This document shows positions 48,970 to 58,416 of a stretch of DNA of 64,000 nucleotides, one piece after another. Each line of letters begins with the position of its first letter. Positions within the stretch are counted from its first letter, which is position 1. The position numbers and the translations under genes are program-made. Source of the DNA: Nocardia xishanensis NBRC 101358 (GTDB lineage: Bacteria; Actinomycetota; Actinomycetes; Mycobacteriales; Mycobacteriaceae); NCBI RefSeq assembly GCF_001613365.1, contig NZ_BDCF01000016.1, forward strand, positions 62,001-126,000. The letters are read 5' to 3'. The notes beneath the pieces were generated by a model. That model was given only the letters and a program-made list of their open reading frames with translations. It did not search any database and was not told the origin of the DNA.

Positions 48970-50832
48970 ATGAGTAGTACGTGGGACACGCCGCCGCCGA
49001 GTTTCGACAAGAAGCCGGACCAGAGCAAGGTGGACGGGCTCCGGCCGGGGCAGCGCACGCTGGTCTGGGATGCGGTGATCAGCGGTTCGATGGCTGGGGT
49101 CGATCCGCGCTTGGTGCTGGCTATCGCGCTGGAGGAAGCGGCAGACCAGCACGATGACGATGGAACGCTGCACGATTTGAATCAGTGGGGGAAGGGCCGG
49201 ACCCCGTGGATCGGCAGGATGACCAACCCGGCCGGCTGGTCTCTGGGCATTACCAACATCAAAGAGCGCACCTTCGAAAAAGTCAAAGAGAAATATCCCA
49301 GCGTATTTCATGATCACGAATGGTCCGACCTCGCGAACGACGACACTCTGGCTGTTCGTACTACCGCCTACTATCTCAAGTACTTGCAGGAAACGTATGC
49401 CGGCGCGATGCCGGACGAAGTCAAGCGGAACTATACCCTGAATCAATTCTTGGCCTCGGCGTACAATGCGGAGTTCGATGCCGATGGCGATAACAATGTG
49501 TTGGAGTGGGTCAAAAACAAGGACCTCGGGCAAGGGGATTCGAGGGGCTATCGAGATCGCGTCAAGGACAAGCAGTGGCAGCGTGCCGAGTCCTTGCTAT
49601 CGACGATGTGGACTTGGAAGGACCACTCTGGCATCCGGCCGATCAGCACAACGCTGGATTCGCCGGATCAACCTGCCGCGCTGCTGAACTCGTGGCTGAA
49701 TACCGGTGCTTCGATCCTCGATTCGATTCTGCGCCCCGCGCGGGGCGCCGTGCCGATCGCTGGTGGCATGGACCCGAACCCGAATCGTCAGACGGCGGTG
49801 AAATATGCCGATGACTGGGCGATCATGAGCAACTGGGAGTATCCGAACTACGATGCGAGCGGCGGCGACTGCACGAGCTTCGCGTCACAGGTTTTGCACG
49901 CCGGAGGTTTTCAGTTCGATCCCTCGCGGGCCGACGACAGCTTCGCGGTGACCGACCGCTGGCATCCCTACAACCGGAAATACAACCACATCGGCACTGA
50001 GGCGCAGCATGAAGCAGGTGATTCGGCGCCGCGTCCCTGGCTGAATGTCCAAGGGTTGTACAGCTATATCGCCAACGGATACGGGAATACGAACGGTGGG
50101 CCGACGGGAACGCGGCTGGCGCCGATCAGCGTCAACCCGATCACCGGGAATCCCGATCCCAACGCGTTGACCAATGCCGGACTGCGTCCCGGTGACTTGG
50201 TATTCGTCAGTTTCGGCGAGAAGAACAAGGACGGGTCCCCGCTCCTCAGCCACACCATGGTCTACGCCGGCCACGGCAATGCGCGGCAGCGTATCGGTGA
50301 GGATGAAAACGGCAACCCGAGGTACCAGTACTTCGAGGACGCCGATTTCGTCGACTACCACAGCAGCAATGTCTACCACGGGTTCTGGGCCATCCCCAAG
50401 GTCGACGAGGACACGGAGAAGGTCGTTACGGACCGGACGGTCACTTACTACCCCGTGCGCATGAACTACCCCGGCGACGCGCAATATCCCGTCCAGCGAG
50501 CGGCGGGCGGTGACATCAGAGGTCCCGGTTCGTCCATCGGCGACAAGATTCCGGCGTGGCTGTCCGACGGCGAGTTCGTCATGAACGCACGCTCGACATC
50601 GGTGAACCGTCCATTCCTGCAGGCACTCAACGCTGACCCGTTCTTCCTGCAGAAGATGCTCGTGCAGCGGGATGCTGCCGCGGCGGCGAGAGCCAATGCG
50701 AATGCCGGCGGGTACGCGCCGGCGGCCGGCGGTGGGGCCGCGACCGTGAACATTTCCATGTCGAGTTCCGAGGACATTGTGGCGCGGTTGAAGGTGCTGT
50801 CGACGCAATGGGAGCTGATGAATTCCAGGTAG
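48970..50832 (+). CDS. Short tape-measure-like protein with wall-hydrolase domains
   Basis: A 620-aa protein. Residues about 30-180 contain GVDPRLVLAIALEEAAD, like the active-site helix of soluble lytic transglycosylases. Residues about 278-480 resemble an amidase_6-like or NlpC-like domain, with NYDASGGDCTSFASQVLHAG (cysteine at 301) and a later histidine in LLSHTMVYAGHG. Residues about 510-620 have the C-terminal tape-measure signature GGDIRGPGSSIGDKIPAWLS then DGEFVMNARS. The expected long helical repeat region is missing, so the tail would be very short or the protein is a specialised tip. The ATG at 48970 has a GAGGAGGAAAG site. Confidence 0.72.
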   Translation: MSSTWDTPPPSFDKKPDQSKVDGLRPGQRTLVWDAVISGSMAGVDPRLVLAIALEEAADQHDDDGTLHDLNQWGKGRTPWIGRMTNPAGWSLGITNIKERTFEKVKEKYPSVFHDHEWSDLANDDTLAVRTTAYYLKYLQETYAGAMPDEVKRNYTLNQFLASAYNAEFDADGDNNVLEWVKNKDLGQGDSRGYRDRVKDKQWQRAESLLSTMWTWKDHSGIRPISTTLDSPDQPAALLNSWLNTGASILDSILRPARGAVPIAGGMDPNPNRQTAVKYADDWAIMSNWEYPNYDASGGDCTSFASQVLHAGGFQFDPSRADDSFAVTDRWHPYNRKYNHIGTEAQHEAGDSAPRPWLNVQGLYSYIANGYGNTNGGPTGTRLAPISVNPITGNPDPNALTNAGLRPGDLVFVSFGEKNKDGSPLLSHTMVYAGHGNARQRIGEDENGNPRYQYFEDADFVDYHSSNVYHGFWAIPKVDEDTEKVVTDRTVTYYPVRMNYPGDAQYPVQRAAGGDIRGPGSSIGDKIPAWLSDGEFVMNARSTSVNRPFLQALNADPFFLQKMLVQRDAAAAARANANAGGYAPAAGGGAATVNISMSSSEDIVARLKVLSTQWELMNSR

Positions 50833-50910
50833 GCGGTATCGACGCCTCCTGGTTCGAGATCGCCTGTCGGCGAGTCTATTTCAGATTTTCGAAAGAATTG
50901 AGGTGAGGTT

Positions 50911-51795
50911 GTGGCGTCGAATGCCGCGATGATCACGGTGACCGGAGTCGACGGATCGGTATGGACGATCGCCGGCCAGGGCAGCGGCCGTGAGGGTGTG
51001 GATTTGGCTACGTCGCCGAGCGGGCTGTACGACGCTCCGGTGACGACGATCTGGAACCAGTCGGCCTTCCAGATCGGCTCGTCGTTCGGTGGATACCGGA
51101 CCAACAAGCGCGATGTCGTATTCGCGGTCAACGTCTTCGAAGCCGCGGGGCGGTCGTGGGAGGGAGTGGACTCCGCATGGCGCAAAGCATGGGCGTACGA
51201 CCGGGATTCGACGCTGACGATCACGACCGACTTCGGAACCCGGTCGCTGAAGCTCCGGATGTCCGAGCAGCCGGACTTCAAGCCGGACAAGGACCCGCAT
51301 CTGCGGAGGCAGGGCAAGGTCGTGATGACCTGTGTCGCGGGCAATCCCTGGTGGGTGGAGTCGGATGTGACGAGCACGTGGACGTCGACCATCGACACCA
51401 CGGGCGCGAACGTGAGCCAGCACGGCACCGTCAGCATCGCCAACCCGACCGATCAGCCGATGTGGCTGAAGTGGGTGTGCTCGGCGCCGGGCAAATGGAC
51501 GCTGCCCGACTTCTCGTGGGGCGCGGTCGATCGTGACGAGGCGCGTGTCATCACGCTGCCTGCGACCGGTGCGGGGCAGGACTTGACGGTTGACACCGAT
51601 CCGATGGAAGAGATGATCGTCGCGGCGGATCGCTCGCAGATCTGGGCGTTGATGAACGGCGTCAGCTTCCTCTACCCGATGCCCGCGTACACCCCTGCCA
51701 CCGATATTCCTGTGAAGGTGGCCGGCGCGCCGACCGGCGCTTCGGTGATGGTGGTGCAGCCGCGGAACTGGTCGCGTCCGTGGGGGTTGCAGTGA
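50911..51795 (+). CDS. Distal tail / minor tail protein (Dit-like)
   Basis: A 294-aa beta-rich protein right after the tape-measure-like gene, as expected for the distal tail protein that links tube and tip. It starts MASNAAMITVTGVDGSVWTI and contains NKRDVVFAVNVFEAAGRSWE, SAWRKAWAYD and VVMTCVAGNPWWVESDVTST, the pattern of actinobacteriophage minor tail proteins. GTG 50911 follows GAGGTGAGG. Its stop overlaps the next gene's GTG. Confidence 0.75.
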   Translation: MASNAAMITVTGVDGSVWTIAGQGSGREGVDLATSPSGLYDAPVTTIWNQSAFQIGSSFGGYRTNKRDVVFAVNVFEAAGRSWEGVDSAWRKAWAYDRDSTLTITTDFGTRSLKLRMSEQPDFKPDKDPHLRRQGKVVMTCVAGNPWWVESDVTSTWTSTIDTTGANVSQHGTVSIANPTDQPMWLKWVCSAPGKWTLPDFSWGAVDRDEARVITLPATGAGQDLTVDTDPMEEMIVAADRSQIWALMNGVSFLYPMPAYTPATDIPVKVAGAPTGASVMVVQPRNWSRPWGLQ

Positions 51796-53471
51796 CCACC
51801 GCGCTCGATCTGCCCGCACTCTACGCGGAGGCGCAGCTGGCCAAATCGACTCGCAAGCAGCAGCGCTACGCGCGACCGCTGGTGCGGCTGTGGGACGGTG
51901 ACTGGAATCTGCGCGGCGTCTGCGGCGCGGAGATCAGCGCCGACTTCCGATGGGTGCTCAACCAGTCCGGTACCGGCTTGCTGGTGCTGCCTTACGACTA
52001 CTACCTGGCCAAGTGGGCCGTGGACATCAACGGCCGCACGAAGCAGAACGTGCACATCACCGTCGACAAGGACGGCGCGCGCTGGGACGGCCGGTTGGAG
52101 AAGGCGGTCATCAAGACCGACGACCACGGCGTCACGACGGTGGAGCTGCTGTTCATGCACTCCTATCAGGAACTCAAGCACATCTATTGCTGGTCGAATC
52201 CGTTTCTCCCTGCGGCGGTGCAGTTCCCGCGCGAGTTCCTGCTGGCCGGACCCGGTGTGTGGGTGCTCAAGACGGCACTGCACCTGAACCTGCTGCGATT
52301 GGAAACGGCGGGGTGGACACTGCCCGACGATCCCATGGACGTCAGCAGCTGGGGGAACCTCGACCAGTCGAACTGGGCAGTGGTCGTGAAGCCCGGCGAC
52401 TTCGTCTCCGATACGTCGGTGTGGACGATCTTCGGCTCCCGGTTCCGGAACTTTCACGAGGCCGCGGCAGGCACCTTGGAGACTGCGCAGCTGGCCGTCG
52501 TGACCCGGCGTTGGCTCCGCGGCGACCCGGCGCCGTGGCCGGGCGCAAACCTGCGGCACGGCTGCCTGGTGGTCGACATCGTCGACAAGTCGGGCTTCTG
52601 GACCGGCACAAGCACCGGTGGAAACATGTGGGACGGCCTGCAGCACACCATGCAGGTGCTCGACAACACCCTGCTCGACTACAGCCCGGACGTGCTGCCC
52701 GACCTGAACGCACCTGAGCTGTACAAGAATCCGGGATGGATGGGGACGCTGCCGTCGAATCCCTGGGTGGTGTATCGGCAGAACGAGCACACCGGTATCC
52801 AGACTTCGCAGTTCGTGGTGAATCCGTCGTCGGCGGTGCAGATCCTCACCGGCGGTCACTCGATGCCCGGCGTGAACGAGGCGATCTCCTCGGCGATCCA
52901 GTTCGTCGGCATGGTCACCGCCGGTGCGCTCGGCGAGGTGCCGTTCGTCGGTCCCATCCTGGCGGGTGTCGCCAACGGTACGACCGCGGTGGTGGACACC
53001 ATCGCGATGGCGCTGCTGTCCGACACGCTGTTGGCCTGGATGGAGTTCAAATCGCCGCAGCGGGAGAATAATTCGGGCTGGTCGCACTACTACGAGCATT
53101 TCGAGAACAGCGCCGATCGCGCGTACACGCTCGGCTCGCTGCTCACCCTCGGTGAGGGTCTGTGGAAGACACGACGCCACTTCACCCACAAGTTCACCGT
53201 CGCGAACGGCGAACCGTATCTGATCGGCGATCAGGGCCAGGGGCACTTCTTCCTCGGCGACCGCGTCGGTTCCACCGTCAAGGGCATGCCCGAGGGCTCG
53301 ATTTATGTCGACCAGGTCACCGAGCTCGAGCTCGCATGGTCGCGCACGGCCAGTCCCGCCTGGCAGATCACCATCGGTTCGGACCGCGATCACGACATGC
53401 CGTTCGCGAAGTCCATGCGGGTGGTCGCCGACATCGTCGACGACATTCACGCTCTCGCCGTCCAGATGTGA
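51792..53471 (+). CDS. Large minor tail protein (Gp37-like, tail tip)
   Basis: A 559-aa protein (GTG at 51792 overlaps the previous stop) of the Siphovirus Gp37-like/minor tail group, forming the tip hub. Segments such as LYAEAQLAKSTRKQQRYARP, FRWVLNQSGTGLLVLPYDYY and LQHTMQVLDNTLLDYSP fit that family. A glycine/alanine-rich hydrophobic segment (residues about 375-420: SAIQFVGMVTAGALGEVPFV) may contact the membrane. It ends with HALAVQM. Assignment is from position and general family pattern. Confidence 0.75.
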   Translation: MTTALDLPALYAEAQLAKSTRKQQRYARPLVRLWDGDWNLRGVCGAEISADFRWVLNQSGTGLLVLPYDYYLAKWAVDINGRTKQNVHITVDKDGARWDGRLEKAVIKTDDHGVTTVELLFMHSYQELKHIYCWSNPFLPAAVQFPREFLLAGPGVWVLKTALHLNLLRLETAGWTLPDDPMDVSSWGNLDQSNWAVVVKPGDFVSDTSVWTIFGSRFRNFHEAAAGTLETAQLAVVTRRWLRGDPAPWPGANLRHGCLVVDIVDKSGFWTGTSTGGNMWDGLQHTMQVLDNTLLDYSPDVLPDLNAPELYKNPGWMGTLPSNPWVVYRQNEHTGIQTSQFVVNPSSAVQILTGGHSMPGVNEAISSAIQFVGMVTAGALGEVPFVGPILAGVANGTTAVVDTIAMALLSDTLLAWMEFKSPQRENNSGWSHYYEHFENSADRAYTLGSLLTLGEGLWKTRRHFTHKFTVANGEPYLIGDQGQGHFFLGDRVGSTVKGMPEGSIYVDQVTELELAWSRTASPAWQITIGSDRDHDMPFAKSMRVVADIVDDIHALAVQM

Positions 53472-53557
53472 TCCCGGCCGAGCTCGCCGCACCGCGGGCT
53501 CGGGACGGTCGAACAGGGCGGTCTCGCCAAATCTCATTTCTATTGCCGGAGAGAACT

Positions 53558-53995
53558 ATGCCTATTCCCTTGCACGAGGACTGCGATCCCAACGATCCGT
53601 ACGACGCGTTCGTGTGGGCACTCGTCGGATTGCCCGGACCGCGGAACTCGCCATTGCTGGTGCATCCCGACGTACTTCGTCAGTGGTCGAAACACCTCTG
53701 GGATCTCGGTTTTCGGCACTACGCCGACGAGCAGACCAAGGAATACATCCCGCCGGCGCGTGGCGTCACCCATTGGCTCAACGGCGCGGGCCAGTGGGCC
53801 GAGAAGGGCGCCCCCCGGCCGCCGGAGACCTCGGCCCCCGACGTGGCCCAGCTGACCCCGGACGAGCGGGCGGCGCTGGTGGAGCAGTTGCGCGAGTCGG
53901 GTGAGCTCAAGCATCTGGTCGATCCGCGCGAGCTCGACCTCAACCACGCGCAGGTCGGCGATGCCGAGAGTGCCGCGTCCGGTGGTGACAGATGA
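53558..53995 (+). CDS. Hypothetical tail-module protein (145 aa)
   Basis: ATG 53558 follows CCGGAGAGAAC. The product is acidic and starts MPIPLHEDCDPNDPYDAFVW, continues PGPRNSPLLVHPDVLRQWSK with several conserved-looking tryptophans and a PPARGVTHWL segment, then a helical C-terminus (LTPDERAALVEQLRESGELK). Genes of this shape are found beside tail-tip genes in actinobacteriophages. Its stop overlaps the next ATG (ATGA). Function unknown. Confidence 0.65.
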   Translation: MPIPLHEDCDPNDPYDAFVWALVGLPGPRNSPLLVHPDVLRQWSKHLWDLGFRHYADEQTKEYIPPARGVTHWLNGAGQWAEKGAPRPPETSAPDVAQLTPDERAALVEQLRESGELKHLVDPRELDLNHAQVGDAESAASGGDR

Positions 53996-55377
53996 CGAGT
54001 CCCGACAAGAAGATTCCCGCGGGCGCCTATACCGGAGGCTCGATCCGCAACCTCCAGAAGGTCACTTGGGCGTCGGCGCAAGCATCGATCATGTCCAATG
54101 TCATGCAGTCCTTCGCCGGCGTGGACGCCATCGGCGCGAACCTGAACTCAGCGACCAGCCGTGCGCTCGACGCGGCGAATTCGGCGCAGACCGATGCCTC
54201 CGACGCGCAGTCGACCGCGAACGCGGCGCAGAACACGTCGGCATCGAACGCGGCGGCGATCGCCAATCTGCAAACCGACCGGACGCAGAGCGAAGTGGGC
54301 GGCGCGGCGGTTACCGACAGCTTCGAAACCTGGGACACCACGAAGTGGTCGGTCGCCAAGTGGGCCGACGGAAGTCACACCGTGCCCGACATGGTCATCG
54401 TCAGCAACCAGGCTGGGATCGCGAAGAGCGGAAATACTGGCACGGGCGGCAATTTCGCGCTGTACAAGACCCCGCTCATGACCGACTCGCAGTCGGTGTC
54501 ATTGGTGTTGGGGCGTGCCAACCAGGCCGGCTATTTCACCGGCAGCGGTGTCATCATCCGTGCGGCTGTCGACCTGTCGACCTTCGTACTGGTACAGATC
54601 GGGACGAGCAAGATCTCCCTCCAACGCGCGACGATGGTCAATGGCGAGCTGACCGTCACGGTCTGGACCGAAAAGACGAATCTTGCGCTGAACACCGGCG
54701 ATACGGTGACTGTCGCGGCGACGGGGTCGTCCTACGAGGTGCTCGTCAACGGTGTCAGCAGGCTTGGCTACCAGGACACGGCTGTCACGTCCCCGGTCGG
54801 CGCGAGCAACCGCTGGGTCGGGTTCTTCAGCGCCTGCCTTGTCAGCACGAGCTGGTCTAGCACCACCCTGTACTTCGGTTTCGACATCGAATCCTTCGCC
54901 GCGGCCGACACATCATCGCCGCCCGTCGTCGGCACAGGCTGGTCGCTGTATCGCCAGAGCACCACGGCGATCTCGCAAAGCGCGGGAAATGCGCGGTACG
55001 GCACCATCTTCGACACGGTTCGTCAGGCGAACAAGGTCAACGTCCTCAATCTGGCGTCGGGCCAGATCCAGATCACCAAACCCGGCTGGTATGTGATGAG
55101 CGTCGGCGCCCAATGGGCGCAGGCTTGCGGATCGGGCTACAACTACAACGTCTCGTTGTGGTCCGCGCCGAGTCCCGAAGGGCAATGGAAGGTCGTTCGC
55201 AACAGCGGTGAGACCGCAGGAGACGCGGTCTACCGCGTTTCGGGAACATTCGTTGTTTTCGCGGGCGCGGGAAGCGTCTGGGCGCCGGGCTATTACATCC
55301 CCGGCGCCAACCAGATGTACGGCGACGCATCCGGCACCCACACCTATTTCGACGGGACGCTCAGCTCCTTCTCCTGA
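53992..55377 (+). CDS. Tail fibre / minor tail protein with lectin-like region
   Basis: A 461-aa protein. Residues 25-110 are a coiled-coil-like Ala/Ser/Asp/Thr stretch (LDAANSAQTDASDAQSTANA), typical of trimeric fibres. Residues about 110-310 are a beta-rich jelly-roll-like region (TWDTTKWSVAKWADGSHTVP, LGRANQAGYFTGSGVIIRAA), similar to concanavalin-like glycan-binding domains. The last 150 residues (GWYVMSVGAQWAQACGSGYN) look like a C1q- or tip-like knob ending in FSFS-type strands (DGTLSSFS). It is the best candidate for a receptor-binding protein in the visible part. Confidence 0.72.
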   Translation: MTSPDKKIPAGAYTGGSIRNLQKVTWASAQASIMSNVMQSFAGVDAIGANLNSATSRALDAANSAQTDASDAQSTANAAQNTSASNAAAIANLQTDRTQSEVGGAAVTDSFETWDTTKWSVAKWADGSHTVPDMVIVSNQAGIAKSGNTGTGGNFALYKTPLMTDSQSVSLVLGRANQAGYFTGSGVIIRAAVDLSTFVLVQIGTSKISLQRATMVNGELTVTVWTEKTNLALNTGDTVTVAATGSSYEVLVNGVSRLGYQDTAVTSPVGASNRWVGFFSACLVSTSWSSTTLYFGFDIESFAAADTSSPPVVGTGWSLYRQSTTAISQSAGNARYGTIFDTVRQANKVNVLNLASGQIQITKPGWYVMSVGAQWAQACGSGYNYNVSLWSAPSPEGQWKVVRNSGETAGDAVYRVSGTFVVFAGAGSVWAPGYYIPGANQMYGDASGTHTYFDGTLSSFS

Positions 55378-55523
55378 GTCCGGTCCACCTGCCGAAGCGC
55401 TTACCCGTCTGCGGTGCGCCGCGAGTGCGCGATCCGCATCGAATCGGCCGCAGTTAGGCCGAATCCCTGGCCGAACCTGTCCAGCGAACCCATGGACGAG
55501 GTCGAACAAAACAGAGGAACCCT

Positions 55524-55859
55524 ATGAGCACACCGAACGATCCCGGATACCTGGGCTATCAGCCCACCCTTCAACCGCTGAAGCTGACCACCGGCGCCAG
55601 CTTCGTGCAGACTATTCAGCCCTCCGACGGAGCCGTTTTTCCCGCGGGCACTCAAGTTTCCATCGTGCTGACCGCGCCGGGCGGCACGTCGATCGGCGCA
55701 TGGTCGGCCAACGTCAGCTCGACCACCGCGACCTGGACCGTGCCCGCCGCGACCTGCGACGAGATCCCGACCAACTCGCGGTACACGATGCTGGTCACCT
55801 ACCCCACCTCGCCGGCGACCACCTACGCCTGGTACGCGGGCACCGTCATCCGCACCTAG
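55524..55859 (+). CDS. LtfC-like tail protein
   Basis: A 111-aa beta-sandwich protein: PLKLTTGASFVQTIQPSDGA, VFPAGTQVSIVLTAPGG and YTMLVTYPTSPATTYAWYAG are the pattern I associate with LtfC/p132/Gp6 beta-sandwich proteins of phage tails. The ATG 55524 follows GAGGAACCCT. It stands between fibre genes in a plausible tip cluster. Confidence 0.68.
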   Translation: MSTPNDPGYLGYQPTLQPLKLTTGASFVQTIQPSDGAVFPAGTQVSIVLTAPGGTSIGAWSANVSSTTATWTVPAATCDEIPTNSRYTMLVTYPTSPATTYAWYAGTVIRT

Positions 55860-55935
55860 ACCCGAATCCGAAGTCGTTCCCGGCCTGCGGGTTCGACGAC
55901 TCGCTGTTTCCATCACCTCGACAAGGAGCTCGACA

Positions 55936-56286
55936 ATGGCCATCGCCGTCACCTCGACCAAGAACGCGCTGTGCACCGCCTACGCCAACATCGCCACCAC
56001 CGTCTACGTCTCGGTCCACACCGCCGACCCGGGCACCAACGGCGCCAACGAGGCGTCCGGCGGTTCGCCCGCCTACAAGCGGGTCGCCACCACCTGGTCC
56101 GCCCCCGCCAACGGCCAGATCACCGGCAGCCAGGTCACCATCGACCTGCCCGCGGGCACCTACACCCACGCGGGTCTGTGGAGCGCTCTCAACGGCGGCA
56201 CCTTCATCGACAAGGTCGCCATCGCTTCCACCACCCTCGGCGCTCAGGGCACGCTGCTCATCACCCCGACCTTCACCATGAGCTGA
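55936..56286 (+). CDS. Phage tail fibre-like protein (116 aa)
   Basis: Reads VYVSVHTADPGTNGANEASG then GSPAYKRVATTWSAPANGQI, the familiar 'VSLHTADPG...GANEASGG-x-Y-R' pattern of small actinobacteriophage tail fibre proteins. The rest is beta strands (YTHAGLWSALNGGTFIDKVA). ATG 55936 follows AAGGAG. Likely a small structural part of the adhesion apparatus. Confidence 0.72.
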   Translation: MAIAVTSTKNALCTAYANIATTVYVSVHTADPGTNGANEASGGSPAYKRVATTWSAPANGQITGSQVTIDLPAGTYTHAGLWSALNGGTFIDKVAIASTTLGAQGTLLITPTFTMS

Positions 56287-56308
56287 CCGGCGCGAATCGG
56301 AGAGTTCG

Positions 56309-56815
56309 ATGACACCACCAGGTCAGGTGATCACGGCGGCTCTGCCTGCGCCGCCGACGGTGGCTCTTTCCGTTCCGGCGCCGTCAGCCCGCGCGGGGGC
56401 GCTACCGAGGACACCGGTCACCGTCATCGACGGGACGCGGGTCCCAGTCGTGCCCGCCTTCGTGTACGCGGCCTTCGCGGGCGTCGCCGGTCCGGCCGCG
56501 CCCTCCACTCCGTCCGCGAGAGCAGCGGCCGCCGTCGGTGAAGCCGGTCTGCTGACGGCCGTGACGCGATCGTCGCAATCGGTCGTCCCCGGTTTCGGCG
56601 ACACCGCGTCACCTACGGCGCGTGTGGTCGTCGGTTCCGGTGGGGCTGTGGTGCTGAACGCGTCGTTCGACGCCGACAACCGTGGTGTGGCTGCCGATGC
56701 CACGTTCACCGGTACCGGCGAGCTTTCGGCGGAAAGCGCGATGTACTGCGATGCGTTGCCGTCGTTCTACGCGCTGGGTACCGCCACGGCGGCTGTCTCC
56801 AGCAATTCCGGGTAG
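56309..56815 (+). CDS. Alanine-rich structural-type protein (168 aa)
   Basis: ATG 56309 is 23 bp after the previous gene, with GGAGAG upstream. The product is Ala/Val/Pro/Thr-rich and similar in style to the protein at 57006-57962, with repeats such as SARAGALPRTPVTVIDGTRV and GSGGAVVLNASFDADNRGVA. Likely a fibre or scaffold component. It ends before a double hairpin. No family named. Confidence 0.55.
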   Translation: MTPPGQVITAALPAPPTVALSVPAPSARAGALPRTPVTVIDGTRVPVVPAFVYAAFAGVAGPAAPSTPSARAAAAVGEAGLLTAVTRSSQSVVPGFGDTASPTARVVVGSGGAVVLNASFDADNRGVAADATFTGTGELSAESAMYCDALPSFYALGTATAAVSSNSG

Positions 56816-56843
56816 TCAGGGCCTTCGACCCGCAGGCAGAACC

Positions 56844-56907
56844 CGGGCGGCGCTTGCCGCCCGACGTGGTGCCGCGCTCGGCCAATGGTCGGGCGCGGCA
56901 TTTCGTT
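56844..56907 (+). terminator. Double hairpin between fibre-like genes
   Basis: CGGGCGGC-gctt-GCCGCCCG (56844-56863) is followed by TGCCGCGC/GCGCGGCA (56870-56877 with 56893-56900) and TTTCGTTT, a good intrinsic terminator. Confidence 0.7.
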
Positions 56908-57005
56908 TCCCGGAGTCTTCGTTTCCCGCCTTGGGCTCCATGCTCGCGGTTGCTCGCACGGGAGACGTGAATCATTGGATACCAATCGTTTTGAAGGAAG
57001 TCGCT

Positions 57006-57962
57006 GTGGCAGACCCTGCATTCAAATCGGCGAGACTGCCTGTGTCGCCATCGGCTACTCCAGCAATCCCGGCGTCGCCCGCCAGCCGCTCGGCGTTGCC
57101 TTCGGCGCCGGTGGCTTTCGTTGCGGGCAAGTACATTCCCGTAGTCATCCCGTTCATCCGTGCTGACACGACGGGTGCCGGCGCGCTGCTCGCGTCGGCC
57201 GTCGCATCGACATCCGAACAGGGCATCAGCACTGCGTCAGGACAATTGGCGGCACAGCACACCCCGAGCCAGTCCGGTGTCGTTGGCTTCGAGAGCGGCG
57301 GTTCGGCGCGTGCCCAGGTCGCGGCGGGGCTTTCGGCGAAGGTGCTGGTTTCCGCCGGGTTCGGCAGCGATGGCCGCGCGGCGGCGATCAACGCGATCGC
57401 GCGCGGCGCGGGTGAGTTGTCAGCCACCGTCGTACCGCATTCCGGTGCGGTGTCGGCGTTCTACGGCACGGCCACCGCGACCGGTGCGCTCGTCCTTCCG
57501 CCTGTCGCGGCTTCCGCGCAATTGGCAGGTAGCGGCACTCTCACGGCGACCGCCGCGCCGGGCTTCCGGCCGTCGGGAATGAACAAGAGCGGGACCCAGC
57601 CCGGGCCAAACGCCCAGAACGCCTGGGTACAGGTGATCAACTGGACCGCGGACACCGCGAATTACCCGGGCTCGACCGTGGATACGAATGCCCTGGTGAG
57701 CCAAGGCGCGCACGCCTCGGCCACGATCGTCGGCAGCGCTGGCTGGACGAACGGAACGTATTCGAACGCGATTGCCGTGCGCCTCAAGAAGAACAACACG
57801 GTCATCGCCACCGGTACGTCGGCCAATCCGGCGACCGCGAGCGCAACCGTCGCGGTAGCGCAGGGTGACCGAATCACGCTCGAGGTCACCGATACCAGTC
57901 AGTGGCCCGCCTTCTCGACGGCCACGATCAACGCGGCCAATACTTACCTGCGGATCACCTGA
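57006..57962 (+). CDS. Fibre-like minor tail protein (318 aa)
   Basis: GTG 57006 follows GAAGGAAG. The first 190 residues are Ala/Ser/Val-rich with imperfect beta repeats (ASTSEQGISTASGQLAAQHT; ARAQVAAGLSAKVLVSAGFG). The last 120 (WVQVINWTADTANYPGSTVD, AIAVRLKKNNTVIATGTSAN, DRITLEVTDTSQWP) look like the jelly-roll tip of phage fibres. It starts as VAVADPAFKSARLPVSPSAT. A role in adhesion is plausible. Confidence 0.6.
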   Translation: MADPAFKSARLPVSPSATPAIPASPASRSALPSAPVAFVAGKYIPVVIPFIRADTTGAGALLASAVASTSEQGISTASGQLAAQHTPSQSGVVGFESGGSARAQVAAGLSAKVLVSAGFGSDGRAAAINAIARGAGELSATVVPHSGAVSAFYGTATATGALVLPPVAASAQLAGSGTLTATAAPGFRPSGMNKSGTQPGPNAQNAWVQVINWTADTANYPGSTVDTNALVSQGAHASATIVGSAGWTNGTYSNAIAVRLKKNNTVIATGTSANPATASATVAVAQGDRITLEVTDTSQWPAFSTATINAANTYLRIT

Positions 57963-58416
57963 CCGGCCGGCCCGCTACCCACTCGCTGTTCTACTTCCGC
58001 GTGCCGTCGACTGCGGCACTCCTGCCCGATGACGCACCTGTGCCGCTACTCGATCGCTTCGGCCGCCGGGCGTCTGATCGGCGGGGGGACCTCTGGATTA
58101 GAGGGGATGAGCCGTGTCTAACAACCGCATCCAGATACTGCCGATCTGTCGGTAACGGTCGGACTCGACCGTATCCCCGCCGACGTTCCTGCGGGGTATC
58201 GCCAGCGGCGCCTAACGGCTGGGTACGCCCCCTGAATCGGCGAACGGCCCATCGACATGCCGCTTTTCGGCCCCTCGTCGGGCCGGTCAATCGTTCCTTA
58301 CCGCGTGATTGTCAGGCCGAATTGTGCACTGCGGCAGCCCCTCTGAGACCGGCTGGCTCTTGCGGCATTTCGAGCCGGATTCTGCGCGCCTGAAACCTTC
58401 GAGGAGGCGATGAGCC
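57963..58416. other. Interval without a supported gene
   Basis: About 450 bp between the last fibre-like gene and the toxin gene. Short frames exist on both strands but none has a ribosome-binding site or a recognisable product. The change from tail genes to the toxin cassette happens here, so it may carry the cassette's own promoter, which I cannot pinpoint. Confidence 0.45.

Noticed and set aside
51672..53537. 621-codon minus-strand frame opposite the large minor tail protein
   Set aside because: Antisense to a gene that is tightly packed in the tail operon; no start signal.
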